64,000 nucleotides of DNA from NCBI GenBank assembly GCA_003640645.1, contig QGHH01000005.1, positions 124,001 to 188,000 of the forward strand, in the 5' to 3' direction. The position numbers were made by a program, and so were the translations under genes. Below the pieces are notes generated by a model. It was not told where the DNA came from. It did no database searches and was given only the letters and a program-made list of their open reading frames with translations. This document shows, in pieces, positions 1-9,805 of the stretch. Within the stretch, counting starts at the first letter, position 1, and the number at the start of each line of letters is the position of its first letter. Source of the DNA: Fredinandcohnia aciditolerans. Its GTDB lineage: Bacteria > Bacillota > Bacilli > Bacillales > Bacillaceae_L.

Positions 1-1268
1 TAGTAGTCGCAGCAGATGATGGTGTAATGCCGCAAACAGTAGAAGCAATTAACCATGCAAAGGCTGCTGAGGTGCCAATTATCGTAGCAGTGAATAAAAT
101 GGATAAACCAACAGCAAATCCTGATCGTGTAATGCAGGAATTAACTGAACATGGTTTAGTTCCTGAGGCTTGGGGAGGAGACACAATCTTCGTTCCAATC
201 TCGGCATTAACAGGAGAAGGAATCGACAACCTACTTGAAATGATTCTTCTAGTGGGTGAAGTTGAAGAATATAAGGCAAATCCTAAGAGAAGAGCAACAG
301 GTACTGTAATTGAAGCGAAGCTCGATAAGGGAAGAGGTTCAGTTGCTACACTACTAGTCCAAAATGGAACGTTACGCATTGGTGACCCAATTGTAGTTGG
401 AAACACATTTGGTCGTGTCCGTGCAATGGTTAATGATTTAGGCCGTCGTGTTAAAGAGGCAGGACCTTCTACTCCAGTTGAAATCACTGGACTAAGTGAT
501 GTCCCACAAGCCGGTGATCAATTCGTTGTTTTTGAAGATGAGAAGAAAGCACGACAAGTTGGAGAAGCCAGAGCTCAGAAGCAATTAGTTGAGCAACGTG
601 GCGACAAAGTGAAAGTAAGTCTAGAAGATTTATTTGAGCATATTAAACAAGGTGAAATGAAGGAAATTAACTTAATCGTAAAAGCTGACGTTCAAGGTTC
701 TGTTGAGGCTTTGGCAGCTTCTCTTCAAAAAATTGATGTAGAAGGTGTTAAAGTTAAGATTATCCATACTGGTGTCGGTGCGATTAATGAATCCGATATT
801 ACACTTGCATCAGCTTCAAATGCAATTGTAATCGGCTTTAATGTACGACCTGATGTGAATGCGAAACGAACTGCAGAAGCAGAAGAGGTCGATATCCGTC
901 TTCACCGCATTATCTATAAAGTAATTGAAGAAATTGAATCTGCAATGAAGGGTATGCTTGACCCTGAATTTGAAGAGAAAGTAATTGGGCAAGCAGAAGT
1001 ACGTACAACCTTCAAGGTATCGAAGATCGGTACAATTGCTGGTTCTTACGTGACAGATGGTAAAATCACTCGTGACAGCGGTGTTCGCCTAATTCGTGAT
1101 GGAGTCGTTATCTTTGAAGGAGAAATTGATACATTAAAACGTTTCAAGGATGATGTGAAGGAAGTTGCGCAAAACTATGAGTGTGGTATAACAATTGCGA
1201 AATTCAACGATATTAAAGAAGGAGATATCATTGAAGCATTTGTGATGCAAGAAGTTGATCGACATTGA
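1..1268 (+). CDS. infB: Translation initiation factor IF-2, 3' part
   Basis: This is the C-terminal part of IF-2, the GTPase that brings initiator tRNA to the 30S subunit and promotes subunit joining. The gene enters the window already open; the frame starts at base 3 and gives 421 residues. The G4 motif NKMD is at fragment residues 31-34 and the G5-like SAL at 67-69. Domain II, domain III and the fMet-tRNA-binding C-terminal barrel follow. The P-loop and N-terminal region lie outside the window. The TGA stop overlaps the start of ylxP, as in the nusA-infB operon of Bacillus. The internal ATG at base 27 is not the start. Confidence 0.98.
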   Translation, partial: VVAADDGVMPQTVEAINHAKAAEVPIIVAVNKMDKPTANPDRVMQELTEHGLVPEAWGGDTIFVPISALTGEGIDNLLEMILLVGEVEEYKANPKRRATGTVIEAKLDKGRGSVATLLVQNGTLRIGDPIVVGNTFGRVRAMVNDLGRRVKEAGPSTPVEITGLSDVPQAGDQFVVFEDEKKARQVGEARAQKQLVEQRGDKVKVSLEDLFEHIKQGEMKEINLIVKADVQGSVEALAASLQKIDVEGVKVKIIHTGVGAINESDITLASASNAIVIGFNVRPDVNAKRTAEAEEVDIRLHRIIYKVIEEIESAMKGMLDPEFEEKVIGQAEVRTTFKVSKIGTIAGSYVTDGKITRDSGVRLIRDGVVIFEGEIDTLKRFKDDVKEVAQNYECGITIAKFNDIKEGDIIEAFVMQEVDRH

Positions 1269-1543
1269 TCGGCTATGTAGAGTGTGAATGTGTCATTTAT
1301 GATGCGAATTCTTTAAAAGCAAAACGTGCCGTTTTACAAAGTGTCATTACTCGACTCAAACAAAAGTTTAATATTTCAGTTGCGGAGGTAGACCATCAAG
1401 ATACATGGCAACGCACTAAATTAGCCATCGTTACTGTATCTTCAAGTCGAAAGCACTCTGAACTCGAATTAAACAATGCTCTAAAGTTTATTGATTCGTT
1501 TCCGGAATTAGATCGAACAGTAACCGATTTTGAGTGGTTATAA
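1265..1543 (+). CDS. ylxP: YlxP family protein (DUF503)
   Basis: A 92-residue DUF503 protein, close in length and sequence to B. subtilis YlxP (for example the KAKRAVL and SSSR segments and a C-terminal TVTDFEWL). It sits between infB and rbfA, its usual place. Its biochemical role is not established; the position suggests a link to translation or ribosome assembly. The start is TTG at 1265, overlapping the infB stop by four bases, which implies translational coupling. Confidence 0.93.
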   Translation: MIGYVECECVIYDANSLKAKRAVLQSVITRLKQKFNISVAEVDHQDTWQRTKLAIVTVSSSRKHSELELNNALKFIDSFPELDRTVTDFEWL

Positions 1544-1558
1544 CGAGGTGATATAAAG

Positions 1559-1924
1559 ATGAGTTTACGACCAAATCGTGTTGGAGAACAAATGAAAAAG
1601 GAATTGAGTGACATAATTGGACGGAAGATAAAAGATCCACGCATTGGATTTGTAACTGTTACCGACGTTCAAGTTACTGGAGACCTTCAGCAAGCGAAAG
1701 TTTTTATTTCGGTTTTAGGTGATGAAGAGCAAAGGCAAAACACATTAAAAGGTCTTGCCAAAGCGAAAGGTTTTATCCGTTCAGAAATCGGTCAACGCAT
1801 TCGTTTACGGAAAACACCTGAGATTCTTTTTGAATTTGACGAATCAATTGATTATGGGAATCGAATTGAAACGATCCTACATGAAATAAATAAAGATTCA
1901 AATCAAGAATCAAACCGAGAATAA
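1559..1924 (+). CDS. rbfA: Ribosome-binding factor A
   Basis: RbfA (121 aa) is a KH-like late maturation factor of the 30S subunit that binds near helix 1 of 16S rRNA and is known for its role in cold adaptation. The N-terminal [14 protein letters not shown] and the [13 protein letters not shown] segment are family hallmarks. A good ribosome-binding site (ACGAGGTG) precedes the ATG. It lies 15 nt after ylxP and belongs to the infB operon. The length is normal. Confidence 0.97.
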   Translation: MSLRPNRVGEQMKKELSDIIGRKIKDPRIGFVTVTDVQVTGDLQQAKVFISVLGDEEQRQNTLKGLAKAKGFIRSEIGQRIRLRKTPEILFEFDESIDYGNRIETILHEINKDSNQESNRE

Positions 1925-2022
1925 AGTAGAGGATAGGCTTTAATATAGAGTCTATCCCTTTTTTAAATTTTTAAGAAATTGTTAAAATACAACTATCTAA
2001 AGGTTTAGGGGAGTGGCTCTAA

Positions 2023-2949
2023 GTGGATGGAATTTTACTGCTTAATAAACCAAAAGGAATGACTTCCCATGATTGTGTATTCAAGGTTCGGAAGTTAGTG
2101 AAAATGAAAAAAGTAGGACATACAGGAACATTAGACCCAGACGTATCAGGTGTTCTGCCAATATGTTTAGGAAGAGCGACTAAAATCGTAGAGTATGTAA
2201 CTGCAGCTAATAAGACCTATGAAGGTGAAGTGAAATTAGGGTTCTCAACGACTACAGAAGATGCCTCAGGTGAAGTGGTAGATGAAAAAAAAGTAGACCG
2301 AGTTATAACCATAGATGAAGTATTGAATGTACTTCATTCGTTAACGGGTGAAATCATTCAAACCCCTCCAATGTATTCTGCTGTTAAAGTCAATGGAAAA
2401 CGCCTTTATGAGTATGCTAGACAAGGAATGGTAATCGAAAGACCTTCCCGTAAAATTACTATACATAAGCTGGAGCTACTTAGTGATATTGTTCATACCA
2501 ATCATACAGTATCATTTCGTTTCCGTGTCACCTGTAGCAAGGGCACGTATGTGAGAACGCTCGCTGTACAGATTGGTGAAAAGCTAGGGTATCCATCTCA
2601 TATGTCTGATTTGATAAGAGTCTCTTCTGGTGAGTTTAAACTTCAACAATGTATGACACTTGAAGAACTAGAAAATTTGGTGAAAGATGGACGCATTCAG
2701 GAACATCTCCTGTCAATTGAAGATGCGCTTTCCCATTTGCCCAAATTAATAATTAATGATAAAGTAGCAGAGAAAGTAAAAAATGGCTCTGTCTTGCCGG
2801 TTCCACAGGAGTTAAATCAGATCCAGGTTGGAGAACCTATTGCTGTCCTATATAATGGAGATATACTAGCAATATATCAAAGGCATCCAGAAAAACCCAA
2901 CTTGATAAAACCTATTAAAGTATTAGTCAATAATCAAGAATTAAAATAG
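2023..2949 (+). CDS. truB: tRNA pseudouridine(55) synthase
   Basis: TruB (308 aa) makes pseudouridine 55 in the T-loop of tRNAs. The catalytic motif GHTGTLDPDVSG is near the N-terminus, with the nucleophilic Asp at residue 38; the KGTYVRTL segment marks the RNA-binding thumb region. The start is GTG at 2023, 9 nt after a GGGGAG ribosome-binding site. It follows rbfA by 98 bp and is followed by ribF, the standard Bacillus order. Confidence 0.97.
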   Translation: MDGILLLNKPKGMTSHDCVFKVRKLVKMKKVGHTGTLDPDVSGVLPICLGRATKIVEYVTAANKTYEGEVKLGFSTTTEDASGEVVDEKKVDRVITIDEVLNVLHSLTGEIIQTPPMYSAVKVNGKRLYEYARQGMVIERPSRKITIHKLELLSDIVHTNHTVSFRFRVTCSKGTYVRTLAVQIGEKLGYPSHMSDLIRVSSGEFKLQQCMTLEELENLVKDGRIQEHLLSIEDALSHLPKLIINDKVAEKVKNGSVLPVPQELNQIQVGEPIAVLYNGDILAIYQRHPEKPNLIKPIKVLVNNQELK

Positions 2950-2978
2950 GTTATTCGTGTAGAAAAGGTGAAATAGAA

Positions 2979-3944
2979 GTGAAGACGATATATATCACAC
3001 ATCCACATTCCTTTATTCAAACAGATTTGCCGCCAACTGTATTGGCATTGGGATATTTTGATGGGGTCCATTTAGGCCACCAAAAAGTTGTTGAAACTGC
3101 AAAAAAGGAAGCAGAGAAACAAGGAATTGCTTGCTCTGTTATGTCTTTTGACCCTCATCCATCAATCGTCCTAAAAAAAGATGTTACACACGTAGAATAT
3201 ATAACTCCTTTGCACCACAAAGAAGAGTTATTTGCTCAATTTGATGTCGACTATTTATATATAGTTAATTTCACCTCTGAGTTTGCGAGTCTTTCGCCAC
3301 AACAATTTGTTGAGCAATACATTGTCGGTCTTAATGTAAAACATGTTGTTGCGGGATTTGATTTTACGTACGGACGGTTTGGAAAAGGAACAATGGAAAC
3401 TCTTCCCGAACATGCTAATGGGCGTTTTACTCAAACAACTGTAGAGAAATTAACCTTTAATAATGAAAAGGTGAGCTCAACGCATATCCGTGAATTTATA
3501 CAAAGTGGTGAGGTTGACAAACTTCCACCGTTATTAGGTAGATTTTACACAGTAAATGGGATTGTAGTAGATGGTGAAAAACGTGGTAGAACCATCGGTT
3601 TTCCTACTGCAAATGTTAAAGCGAACGGAGATTATATTATTCCTAAAATGGGCGTGTATGCTGTTCGTTTAAAAGTTCGTTCAAAATGGTATAATGGAGT
3701 ATGTAACCTTGGAGTTAAACCAACTTTTCATGACAATGTAAAGTTGCCTTCAATTGAAGTTCATCTATTTGATTTTAATGAAGACATTTATAAGGAAAAG
3801 GTTATTGTTGAATGGCACAAACGAATTCGATCCGAAAGAAAGTTTTCTTCCATTGACGAATTGGTGAAACAAATTGGACTTGATAAGGAACAGGCGAAGG
3901 AATACTTTGAGAAAATAGACGAACATACTTGCTTTTTATCGTAA
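2979..3944 (+). CDS. ribF: Bifunctional riboflavin kinase / FAD synthetase
   Basis: This 321-aa enzyme phosphorylates riboflavin to FMN and adenylylates FMN to FAD; the B. subtilis orthologue is called RibC. The N-terminal nucleotidyltransferase motif GYFDGVHLGH is at residues 25-34. The flavokinase domain follows, with GFPTANV near residue 206. The start is GTG at 2979 after an AAAGGTG ribosome-binding site. No FMN riboswitch is visible upstream, as expected for this housekeeping gene downstream of truB. Confidence 0.97.
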   Translation: MKTIYITHPHSFIQTDLPPTVLALGYFDGVHLGHQKVVETAKKEAEKQGIACSVMSFDPHPSIVLKKDVTHVEYITPLHHKEELFAQFDVDYLYIVNFTSEFASLSPQQFVEQYIVGLNVKHVVAGFDFTYGRFGKGTMETLPEHANGRFTQTTVEKLTFNNEKVSSTHIREFIQSGEVDKLPPLLGRFYTVNGIVVDGEKRGRTIGFPTANVKANGDYIIPKMGVYAVRLKVRSKWYNGVCNLGVKPTFHDNVKLPSIEVHLFDFNEDIYKEKVIVEWHKRIRSERKFSSIDELVKQIGLDKEQAKEYFEKIDEHTCFLS

Positions 3945-3949
3945 AAAGT

Positions 3950-4047
3950 TGTATTCTAGTTAAGTATGAAAAAGAACCATTGCGTGGCAGTACGAATCAC
4001 CAACGTCTGCTAGGTAATCGGGGATACTATAATAGGAGGTGAATAGG
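3950..4047 (+). promoter_or_regulatory. rpsO leader, candidate S15 autoregulatory RNA
   Basis: About 100 nt of non-coding leader precedes rpsO, with GC-rich segments able to pair just before the AGGAGGTGA ribosome-binding site. In Geobacillus stearothermophilus S15 is known to bind and repress its own leader. The same role here is inferred from position only; no fold was computed. Confidence 0.45.
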
Positions 4048-4317
4048 ATGGCTATCACACAAGAGCGTAAGAACGAAATTATCAGCGAGTACAAAACTCA
4101 TGAAAATGACACTGGTTCACCAGAGGTTCAAATCGCTGTCCTAACTGAGCAAATCAATAAGTTAAATGATCATTTACGTACACACAAGAAGGATCATCAT
4201 TCACGTCGTGGTCTATTAAAGATGGTTGGTAAACGTCGTAATTTATTAACATATCTTCGTAATAAAGACGTAACTCGTTACCGTGAATTAATCAACAAGC
4301 TTGGACTACGTCGATAA
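4048..4317 (+). CDS. rpsO: 30S ribosomal protein S15
   Basis: S15 (89 aa) binds the 16S rRNA central domain early in 30S assembly. The sequence [12 protein letters not shown]...[13 protein letters not shown] is unmistakable. The ATG at 4048 is chosen over the in-frame GTG at 4039 because it gives the family length and lies 7-8 nt after AGGAGG. A strong terminator follows, separating it from pnp. Confidence 0.98.
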   Translation: MAITQERKNEIISEYKTHENDTGSPEVQIAVLTEQINKLNDHLRTHKKDHHSRRGLLKMVGKRRNLLTYLRNKDVTRYRELINKLGLRR

Positions 4318-4325
4318 TCTACGAA

Positions 4326-4352
4326 AAAGCGGGAGCATTCCCGCTTTTTTAT
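4326..4352 (+). terminator. Rho-independent terminator after rpsO
   Basis: GCGGG and CCCGC arms around an AGCATT loop, preceded by an A-run and followed by six T. Confidence 0.93.
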
Positions 4353-4504
4353 TAGGTTAAAAATTGAGGGATTTTTTTCCACCATTTCTACTATTTGAAC
4401 AAAAATTCACTTTACATATTTAACGAGTATTGATATGTTCGAATAAATTAGTTCATACTATCATTACATATATTTGAATGTGATTTAGAGAGGGGTACTA
4501 TTAT

Positions 4505-6622
4505 ATGGAACAAGGAAAGCAAGTTTTTTCCATGGACTGGGCAGGCCGACAGCTGACTGTTGAAATTGGTCAACTAGCAAAGCAAGCTAATGGGGCTGTA
4601 TTAGTTCGTTATGGAGAGACTGCTGTCTTAAGTACAGCAACAGCTTCGAAAGAGCCAAAACCATTGGATTTCTTTCCGCTTACTGTAAACTATGAAGAAC
4701 GATTATATGCAGTTGGAAAAATCCCTGGAGGATTTATCAAACGTGAGGGTAGACCAAGTGAAAAGGCGATTCTAGCAAGTCGATTAATAGACCGACCGAT
4801 TCGACCTTTATTTGCTGATGGATTCAGAAATGAAGTTCAAGTTGTCAGTATCGTAATGAGTGTTGACCAAGATTGCTCTTCAGAAATGGCAGCAATGTTT
4901 GGTTCATCATTAGCGTTATCTGTTTCAGATATCCCATTTGAAGGTCCAATAGCAGGTGTTACTGTTGGTAGAGTTGACAATCAATTTATTATCAACCCTT
5001 CAGTGAAAGACCAGGAAATGAGCGATATCAATCTAGTTGTTGCCGGTACAAAAGATGCGATCAATATGGTTGAAGCGGGTGCTGAAGAAGTTCCTGAAGA
5101 AGTGATGCTTGAAGCAATTATGTTTGGACATGAGGAAATTAAACGATTAATTGCTTTTCAAGAAAAAATCGTTGCAGAAATCGGCAAAGAAAAAAGAGAG
5201 ATTGTCCTTTACGAGCTTGATTCAGAATTAGAAGCACAAATTCGTGCAAAAGCCGAAGAGGATATTAACAAAGCTGTACAAGTTGCTGAAAAGCATGCAA
5301 GAGAAGATGCAATTAATGAAATTAAAGCTGCAATTATAGCAGAATACACTGAACAAGAAGCTGATGAGGCGACTCTTAAGCAAGTGAAGGAAATTTTAAA
5401 TAAACTTGTAAAAGAAGAAGTTCGACGCTTAATCACTGTTGAAAAGGTTCGCCCTGACGGAAGACAAATCGACGAAATTCGTCCACTTTCATCAGAAGTA
5501 GGATTATTATCTCGTACACATGGTTCTGGACTATTCACACGTGGACAAACCCAAGCATTAAGTATTTGTACACTTGGTGCATTAGGTGATGTGCAAATCC
5601 TTGATGGGTTAGGTATAGAGGAAACAAAACGTTTTATGCACCACTATAATTTCCCGCAATTCAGTGTCGGTGAAACGGGACCTATGAGAGGCCCAGGTCG
5701 TCGTGAAATTGGACATGGTGCTTTGGGTGAGCGTGCATTGGAACCTGTTGTGCCTTCTGAAAAAGATTTCCCATATACCATCCGCCTAGTTTCTGAAGTA
5801 TTAGAATCAAATGGATCTACGTCCCAAGCTAGTATATGTGCAAGTACATTAGCTATGATGGATGCAGGTGTTCCAATTAAAGCACCTGTTGCAGGGATTG
5901 CTATGGGGCTCATTAAATCAGGAGAGCACTATACAGTATTAACTGATATTCAAGGGATGGAAGACCACTTAGGAGATATGGACTTTAAAGTTGCGGGAAC
6001 ATCAAAGGGTGTAACTGCTTTACAAATGGATATCAAAATAGCGGGTCTTTCACGTGAAATCCTTGAGGAAGCATTACAACAAGCTAAAAAAGGCCGTATG
6101 CAAATTCTTGATTCAATGTTAGCAACACTAACAACCCCAAGATCTGAGCTTTCTAAATATGCACCGAAGATCTTAACACTAAAAATTAATCCAGATAAAA
6201 TCCGTGATGTTATTGGGCCAAGTGGTAAACAGATCAATAAGATCATTGACGAAACTGGCGTAAAAATTGATATTGAACAAGACGGTACAGTCTTTATTTC
6301 TTCAGTTGATGAAGCAATGAACCAGAAAGCCAAGAAAATCATCGAAGATATTGTTCGTGAAGTAGAAGTTGGTCAAATGTACCTTGGAAAAGTAAAACGT
6401 ATTGAAAAGTTCGGCGCATTTGTTGAAATTTTCAGTGGAAAAGATGGACTTGTTCATATTTCTGAACTTGCAGAAGAGCGAGTTGGAAAAGTTGAGGATG
6501 TAGTCTCAATCGGTGATGAACTTCTTGTGAAGGTTACTGAAATTGATAAGCAAGGTCGTGTAAACCTTTCAAGAAAAGCCGTTTTACGTGAACAAAAGGA
6601 AAAAGAAAAGCAACAGCAATAA
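4505..6622 (+). CDS. pnp: Polyribonucleotide nucleotidyltransferase (PNPase)
   Basis: PNPase (705 aa) is the main phosphorolytic 3'-to-5' exoribonuclease of Bacillus and a partner in RNA turnover with RNase Y. Two RNase PH-like domains flank an all-helical domain (roughly residues 5-215 and 315-545). A KH domain follows with [12 protein letters not shown] near residue 567, then an S1 domain from about 620. Length and domain order are normal. It is monocistronic between the rpsO terminator and its own. Confidence 0.98.
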   Translation: MEQGKQVFSMDWAGRQLTVEIGQLAKQANGAVLVRYGETAVLSTATASKEPKPLDFFPLTVNYEERLYAVGKIPGGFIKREGRPSEKAILASRLIDRPIRPLFADGFRNEVQVVSIVMSVDQDCSSEMAAMFGSSLALSVSDIPFEGPIAGVTVGRVDNQFIINPSVKDQEMSDINLVVAGTKDAINMVEAGAEEVPEEVMLEAIMFGHEEIKRLIAFQEKIVAEIGKEKREIVLYELDSELEAQIRAKAEEDINKAVQVAEKHAREDAINEIKAAIIAEYTEQEADEATLKQVKEILNKLVKEEVRRLITVEKVRPDGRQIDEIRPLSSEVGLLSRTHGSGLFTRGQTQALSICTLGALGDVQILDGLGIEETKRFMHHYNFPQFSVGETGPMRGPGRREIGHGALGERALEPVVPSEKDFPYTIRLVSEVLESNGSTSQASICASTLAMMDAGVPIKAPVAGIAMGLIKSGEHYTVLTDIQGMEDHLGDMDFKVAGTSKGVTALQMDIKIAGLSREILEEALQQAKKGRMQILDSMLATLTTPRSELSKYAPKILTLKINPDKIRDVIGPSGKQINKIIDETGVKIDIEQDGTVFISSVDEAMNQKAKKIIEDIVREVEVGQMYLGKVKRIEKFGAFVEIFSGKDGLVHISELAEERVGKVEDVVSIGDELLVKVTEIDKQGRVNLSRKAVLREQKEKEKQQQ

Positions 6623-6631
6623 TAATCTTTG

Positions 6632-6657
6632 GAAAGCCTGGTAAACCGGGCTTTTTA
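6632..6657 (+). terminator. Terminator after pnp
   Basis: AAAGCCTGG and CCGGGCTTT arms with a TAAA loop and a T-rich tail. Confidence 0.88.
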
Positions 6658-6739
6658 GGTTTTTATTTTTGTAATGAAATCGTTTTTTAAAGTTTGAACA
6701 GTTGCCATTGGACTTTTCTCAATTTGTGTTCTACCTTGT

Positions 6740-6772
6740 CCCTCCTTTACATATTTTCTAGTAAAGAGGGGG
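6740..6772 (+). promoter_or_regulatory. Hairpin that can sequester the ylxY ribosome-binding site
   Basis: CCCTCCTTTAC (6740-6750) can pair with GTAAAGAGGGG (6761-6771), allowing one bulged A. The 3' arm contains the AGAGGGGG ribosome-binding site of ylxY, so pairing would hide it. Confidence 0.4.
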
Positions 6773-6778
6773 ATTGTT

Positions 6779-7765
6779 ATGAAAAAAAGGTATATACAAT
6801 TTATTGCTTTTATATTCATATTATTGGTTTCAATAGGATCATTACATAATCCGTTCACTAATGATTACGTTCAGGGATTAAAAAACAGTACTTTAAAAGA
6901 AAGCGCTGACGCAATCCCTGTTAGTAGTAGTGACAAACTTTTAAATGAAATTGAAAAAAGGGCAATTGAATATAGCATTCCTGCAGAAGATGCTAAGATT
7001 GACCCTGTTTGGAAAGCAACACCTGGCCTCAATGGGCTTGAGGTAGATATTAAAGCTTCATATGAAAAGATGAAAAAAGAGGGTGTATTTGATGAAAATA
7101 GGCTGGTCTATAAACAGCTATCACCTAAAGTTCATCTTGAAGATTTACCTTCGTCTGCTATTTATCGCGGGAATCCAAACAAACCGCTTGTATCATTTAT
7201 CATAAATGTTGCATGGGGGAATGAGTATATTCCTGATATGCTTGCGACGTTAAAAAAACATAATGTAAAAGCAACTTTTTTCTTAGAAGGAAGATGGGTA
7301 AAGGAAAACCCAGAGTTAGCTAAAATGATTGTGGATGCTGGACATGAAGTAGGCAACCATTCCTATACACATCCTGATATGAAGACCTTGTCCTCAGATC
7401 TTGTTAGAGAGCAATTAATGAAGACAAATCAGGTAATTGAGGCAGCTACTGGGAAAAAGCCAACTCTCTTTGCTCCGCCAAGTGGAAGCTACCGTGATGA
7501 AGTCGTTAAAATTGCAGATGAACTCGGTATGAAAACAATTATGTGGAGTGTGGATACAATCGATTGGCAGCGTCCACAACCCCATGTTTTAGTTCAAAGG
7601 GTAATGGGCAAAGTCCATCCTGGCGCCATGGTTTTAATGCATCCAACATCACCAACTGCTCAAAGTCTCGAAAGATTAATTATATCTATTAAACAAAAAG
7701 ATCTAGCAATCGACAACGTTTCTACATTATTAAACGAAGAACGTATAATACTAAAGAAAAAGTAG
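6779..7765 (+). CDS. ylxY: Polysaccharide deacetylase-like sporulation protein YlxY
   Basis: A 328-aa exported or membrane-anchored NodB-fold protein. Residues 1-22 form a signal-anchor (KKRYIQFIAFIFILLVSIG) and the NodB domain spans about 130-310. The metal-ligand motif HSYTHP is present, but the usual TFDDG motif is replaced by FIINVAWG, so the catalytic Asp pair is missing; the same replacement is found in YlxY proteins. It may therefore bind rather than deacetylate glycan. It follows pnp as in B. subtilis. Confidence 0.9.
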   Translation: MKKRYIQFIAFIFILLVSIGSLHNPFTNDYVQGLKNSTLKESADAIPVSSSDKLLNEIEKRAIEYSIPAEDAKIDPVWKATPGLNGLEVDIKASYEKMKKEGVFDENRLVYKQLSPKVHLEDLPSSAIYRGNPNKPLVSFIINVAWGNEYIPDMLATLKKHNVKATFFLEGRWVKENPELAKMIVDAGHEVGNHSYTHPDMKTLSSDLVREQLMKTNQVIEAATGKKPTLFAPPSGSYRDEVVKIADELGMKTIMWSVDTIDWQRPQPHVLVQRVMGKVHPGAMVLMHPTSPTAQSLERLIISIKQKDLAIDNVSTLLNEERIILKKK

Positions 7766-7832
7766 TGGTGTTTAACTTTATCCAACTATAAGTCCACCTT
7801 TTATAAAAGGCTACTAAATTAAATAGAGTATA

Positions 7833-7963
7833 CAATTCAGTAGGAGAACAAAACCTAGTTGAATAAAGTTAAAGCCTCCGGCGGATGCCACGATTTTTTA
7901 AAGGTAATTTTTCGAGCTCGCTCGAAAAAAATCGGGCGCAAATACGCCAAGGCGCATTTGATT
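7833..7963 (+). repeat. Structured leader element, copy 1 (mlpA)
   Basis: This element fills the 5' leader of mlpA. A first hairpin pairs ATTCA/TGAAT and TAGG/CCTA (7835-7864). The 93-bp core at 7871-7963 aligns without gaps to 47801-47893, with 82 of 93 positions identical. The core holds a conserved GCCTCCGGCGGATGCC stretch, a TTTTCGAGC/GCTCGAAAA hairpin and a CAAATACGCC/GGCGCATTTG hairpin, and ends two bases before the mlpA ribosome-binding site. Function unknown; it could be a cis-regulatory RNA or a dispersed repeat. Confidence 0.85.
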
Positions 7964-7980
7964 ACAGGAGGAATCCAGCA

Positions 7981-9222
7981 TTGATTAAAAAGTATACTTG
8001 TCAAAATGGTGTAAGAATTGTATTAGAAAACATCCCAACTGTTCGATCAGTTGCAATTGGTGTTTGGATTGGGACAGGATCACGTAACGAAAGCCCCGAG
8101 AATAACGGTATTTCTCATTTTCTAGAACATATGTTTTTCAAAGGTACGAAGACAAGAACAGCAAGAGAAATTGCGGAGTCTTTTGATAGTATTGGTGGAC
8201 AGGTAAACGCATTCACCTCAAAAGAATACACTTGTTATTACGCAAAGGTATTAGATGAACATGCAAAATTTGCACTAGATGTTCTAGCGGATATGTTCTT
8301 CAATTCAAATTTTGATGAAGAAGAACTGAAAAAAGAAAAAAATGTAGTACTAGAAGAGATTAAAATGTACGAAGATACACCAGATGATATCGTCCATGAT
8401 TTATTAAGTAAAGCTACTTATGAAAATCATCCATTAGGTTATCCAATACTAGGAACAGAAGAAACATTGGAAACCTTTAATGGTGATAAACTACGTCAAT
8501 ATATGAATCAAATGTATACTCCAGAAAATGTGGTCGTGTCTATCGCTGGTAATATTGATGAGAACTTTATTTCTGAAGTTGAGTCATACTTTGGTAGTTA
8601 TTCAGGAAATCAGACAAAATATGAATTGCAAAAACCTTCATTCCATACAAATAAGATTACTCGAAAGAAAGAAACCGAACAAGCGCATCTTTGCTTAGGC
8701 TTTAATGGCTTACAAATTGGAGATAAAGATGTGTACGATCTAATTGTGCTAAATAATATTCTTGGCGGTAGTATGAGTAGCCGTCTATTCCAAGACGTAC
8801 GTGAGCAAAAAGGTTTGGCGTATTCTGTATTCTCTTATCATTCCTCTTATAAGGATGCAGGGATGGTCACCATTTATGGGGGCACAGGAAGTAAACAACT
8901 TAATTTGTTATTTGAAACAATACAGGAAACATTAGCAAAGCTTAAAGCAGAAGGTATCACCGAGAAGGAATTAAAAAATAGCAAAGAGCAAATGAAGGGT
9001 AGCCTAATGCTCGGACTTGAAAGTACAAACAGTAGAATGAGCCGAAATGGTAAAAATGAATTATTATTAAAGAAACATAAAAACTTAGATGAAATTTTAG
9101 ATGAAATTAATGTCGTAAGTGAAAATAGCGTGAATGAAATGGCAGAACGAGTCTTCACAGACGATTTTTCACTTGCATTAATTAGCCCCACAGACGATTT
9201 ACCGAATAAGCTTTCAAATTGA
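7981..9222 (+). CDS. mlpA: M16 family zinc protease MlpA
   Basis: A 413-aa insulinase-type (M16) zinc peptidase. The inverted zinc motif HFLEH is at residues 46-50, and a downstream EKNVVLEEI supplies the third ligand. B. subtilis MlpA (YmxG) affects extracellular protease levels. The TTG at 7981 follows an excellent AGGAGG site and gives the family N-terminus. An in-frame ATG at 7885 would add 32 residues encoded by the leader repeat and is rejected. Confidence 0.95.
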   Translation: MIKKYTCQNGVRIVLENIPTVRSVAIGVWIGTGSRNESPENNGISHFLEHMFFKGTKTRTAREIAESFDSIGGQVNAFTSKEYTCYYAKVLDEHAKFALDVLADMFFNSNFDEEELKKEKNVVLEEIKMYEDTPDDIVHDLLSKATYENHPLGYPILGTEETLETFNGDKLRQYMNQMYTPENVVVSIAGNIDENFISEVESYFGSYSGNQTKYELQKPSFHTNKITRKKETEQAHLCLGFNGLQIGDKDVYDLIVLNNILGGSMSSRLFQDVREQKGLAYSVFSYHSSYKDAGMVTIYGGTGSKQLNLLFETIQETLAKLKAEGITEKELKNSKEQMKGSLMLGLESTNSRMSRNGKNELLLKKHKNLDEILDEINVVSENSVNEMAERVFTDDFSLALISPTDDLPNKLSN

Positions 9223-9287
9223 TTTTGATTCTAAAAATGTGGACTACTCCATACACTGTACAAAGGACATGTGAGGGGTGGTCTTTT

Positions 9288-9548
9288 TTGAGGCTAAGTG
9301 AATTAAGTGGAAAAGAAATTGTTGATGTAAAACGAGCGGAAAGACTAGGCGTTTTAGGTCAAACTGATTTAGAAATTGATGAGAGAACCGGTCAAATAAA
9401 GGCTCTCATCATTCCATCTTTAAAATGGTTTGGTTTAAAGAAACAAGGGAATGAAGTTCGCGTATCATGGCAGCATATACGCAAAATTGGTACAGATATG
9501 ATCATCATTGATATTCCAGATGATTTTGGAACAGAAGAAGCAGAATAG
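9288..9548 (+). CDS. ymxH: YlmC/YmxH family sporulation protein
   Basis: An 86-aa PRC-barrel protein (RLSELSGKEIVDVKRAERLGVLG is the family signature), like B. subtilis YmxH. It lies between mlpA and the dipicolinate synthase genes. Its role in sporulation is known only by association. The start is TTG at 9288, 6 nt after GAGGGGTGG; a longer in-frame ORF from 9219 lacks a ribosome-binding site and family similarity. A strong terminator follows. Confidence 0.93.
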   Translation: MRLSELSGKEIVDVKRAERLGVLGQTDLEIDERTGQIKALIIPSLKWFGLKKQGNEVRVSWQHIRKIGTDMIIIDIPDDFGTEEAE

Positions 9549-9558
9549 TAATACAATG

Positions 9559-9590
9559 TAAACCCACGGGAATCCCGCGGGTTTTTTATT
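9559..9590 (+). terminator. Terminator after ymxH
   Basis: AACCCACGGG and CCCGCGGGTT arms around AAT, with a run of T. Confidence 0.93.
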
Positions 9591-9734
9591 TTTGTAGGAA
9601 AATGTTAGTCTAATCAAATTTCAGCTTGTTCTTTCACCTATTTAAGCAATGCCTCATAGTATGGTGAAGTAAATAAAATTATGGTAATTTTATGGATTGT
9701 TGAGGGCTATCCCTCAAAAAACGATATGAAAAAA

Positions 9735-9775
9735 CCGAAGTTCACCGACGTGATGAATAGCATACACTCGGGGTT
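9735..9775 (+). promoter_or_regulatory. Candidate sigma-K promoter of dpaAB
   Basis: A GCATACACT box fits the sigma-K -10 consensus (CATAnnnT), with a CACC at about the -35 distance but a somewhat short spacer. dpaAB (spoVF) is a sigma-K operon in B. subtilis. Apart from this, the 257-bp gap before dpaA holds only the ymxH terminator. Confidence 0.4.
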
Positions 9776-9805
9776 CACTTTAGGTAAAAGAAGGTGATAA
9801 AACAT

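Noticed and set aside
7871-7890. AAAGCCTCCGG resembling part of a c-di-GMP-I riboswitch
   Set aside because: Only a short GC-rich word is shared; the other conserved positions and the two-helix receptor fold are not found.
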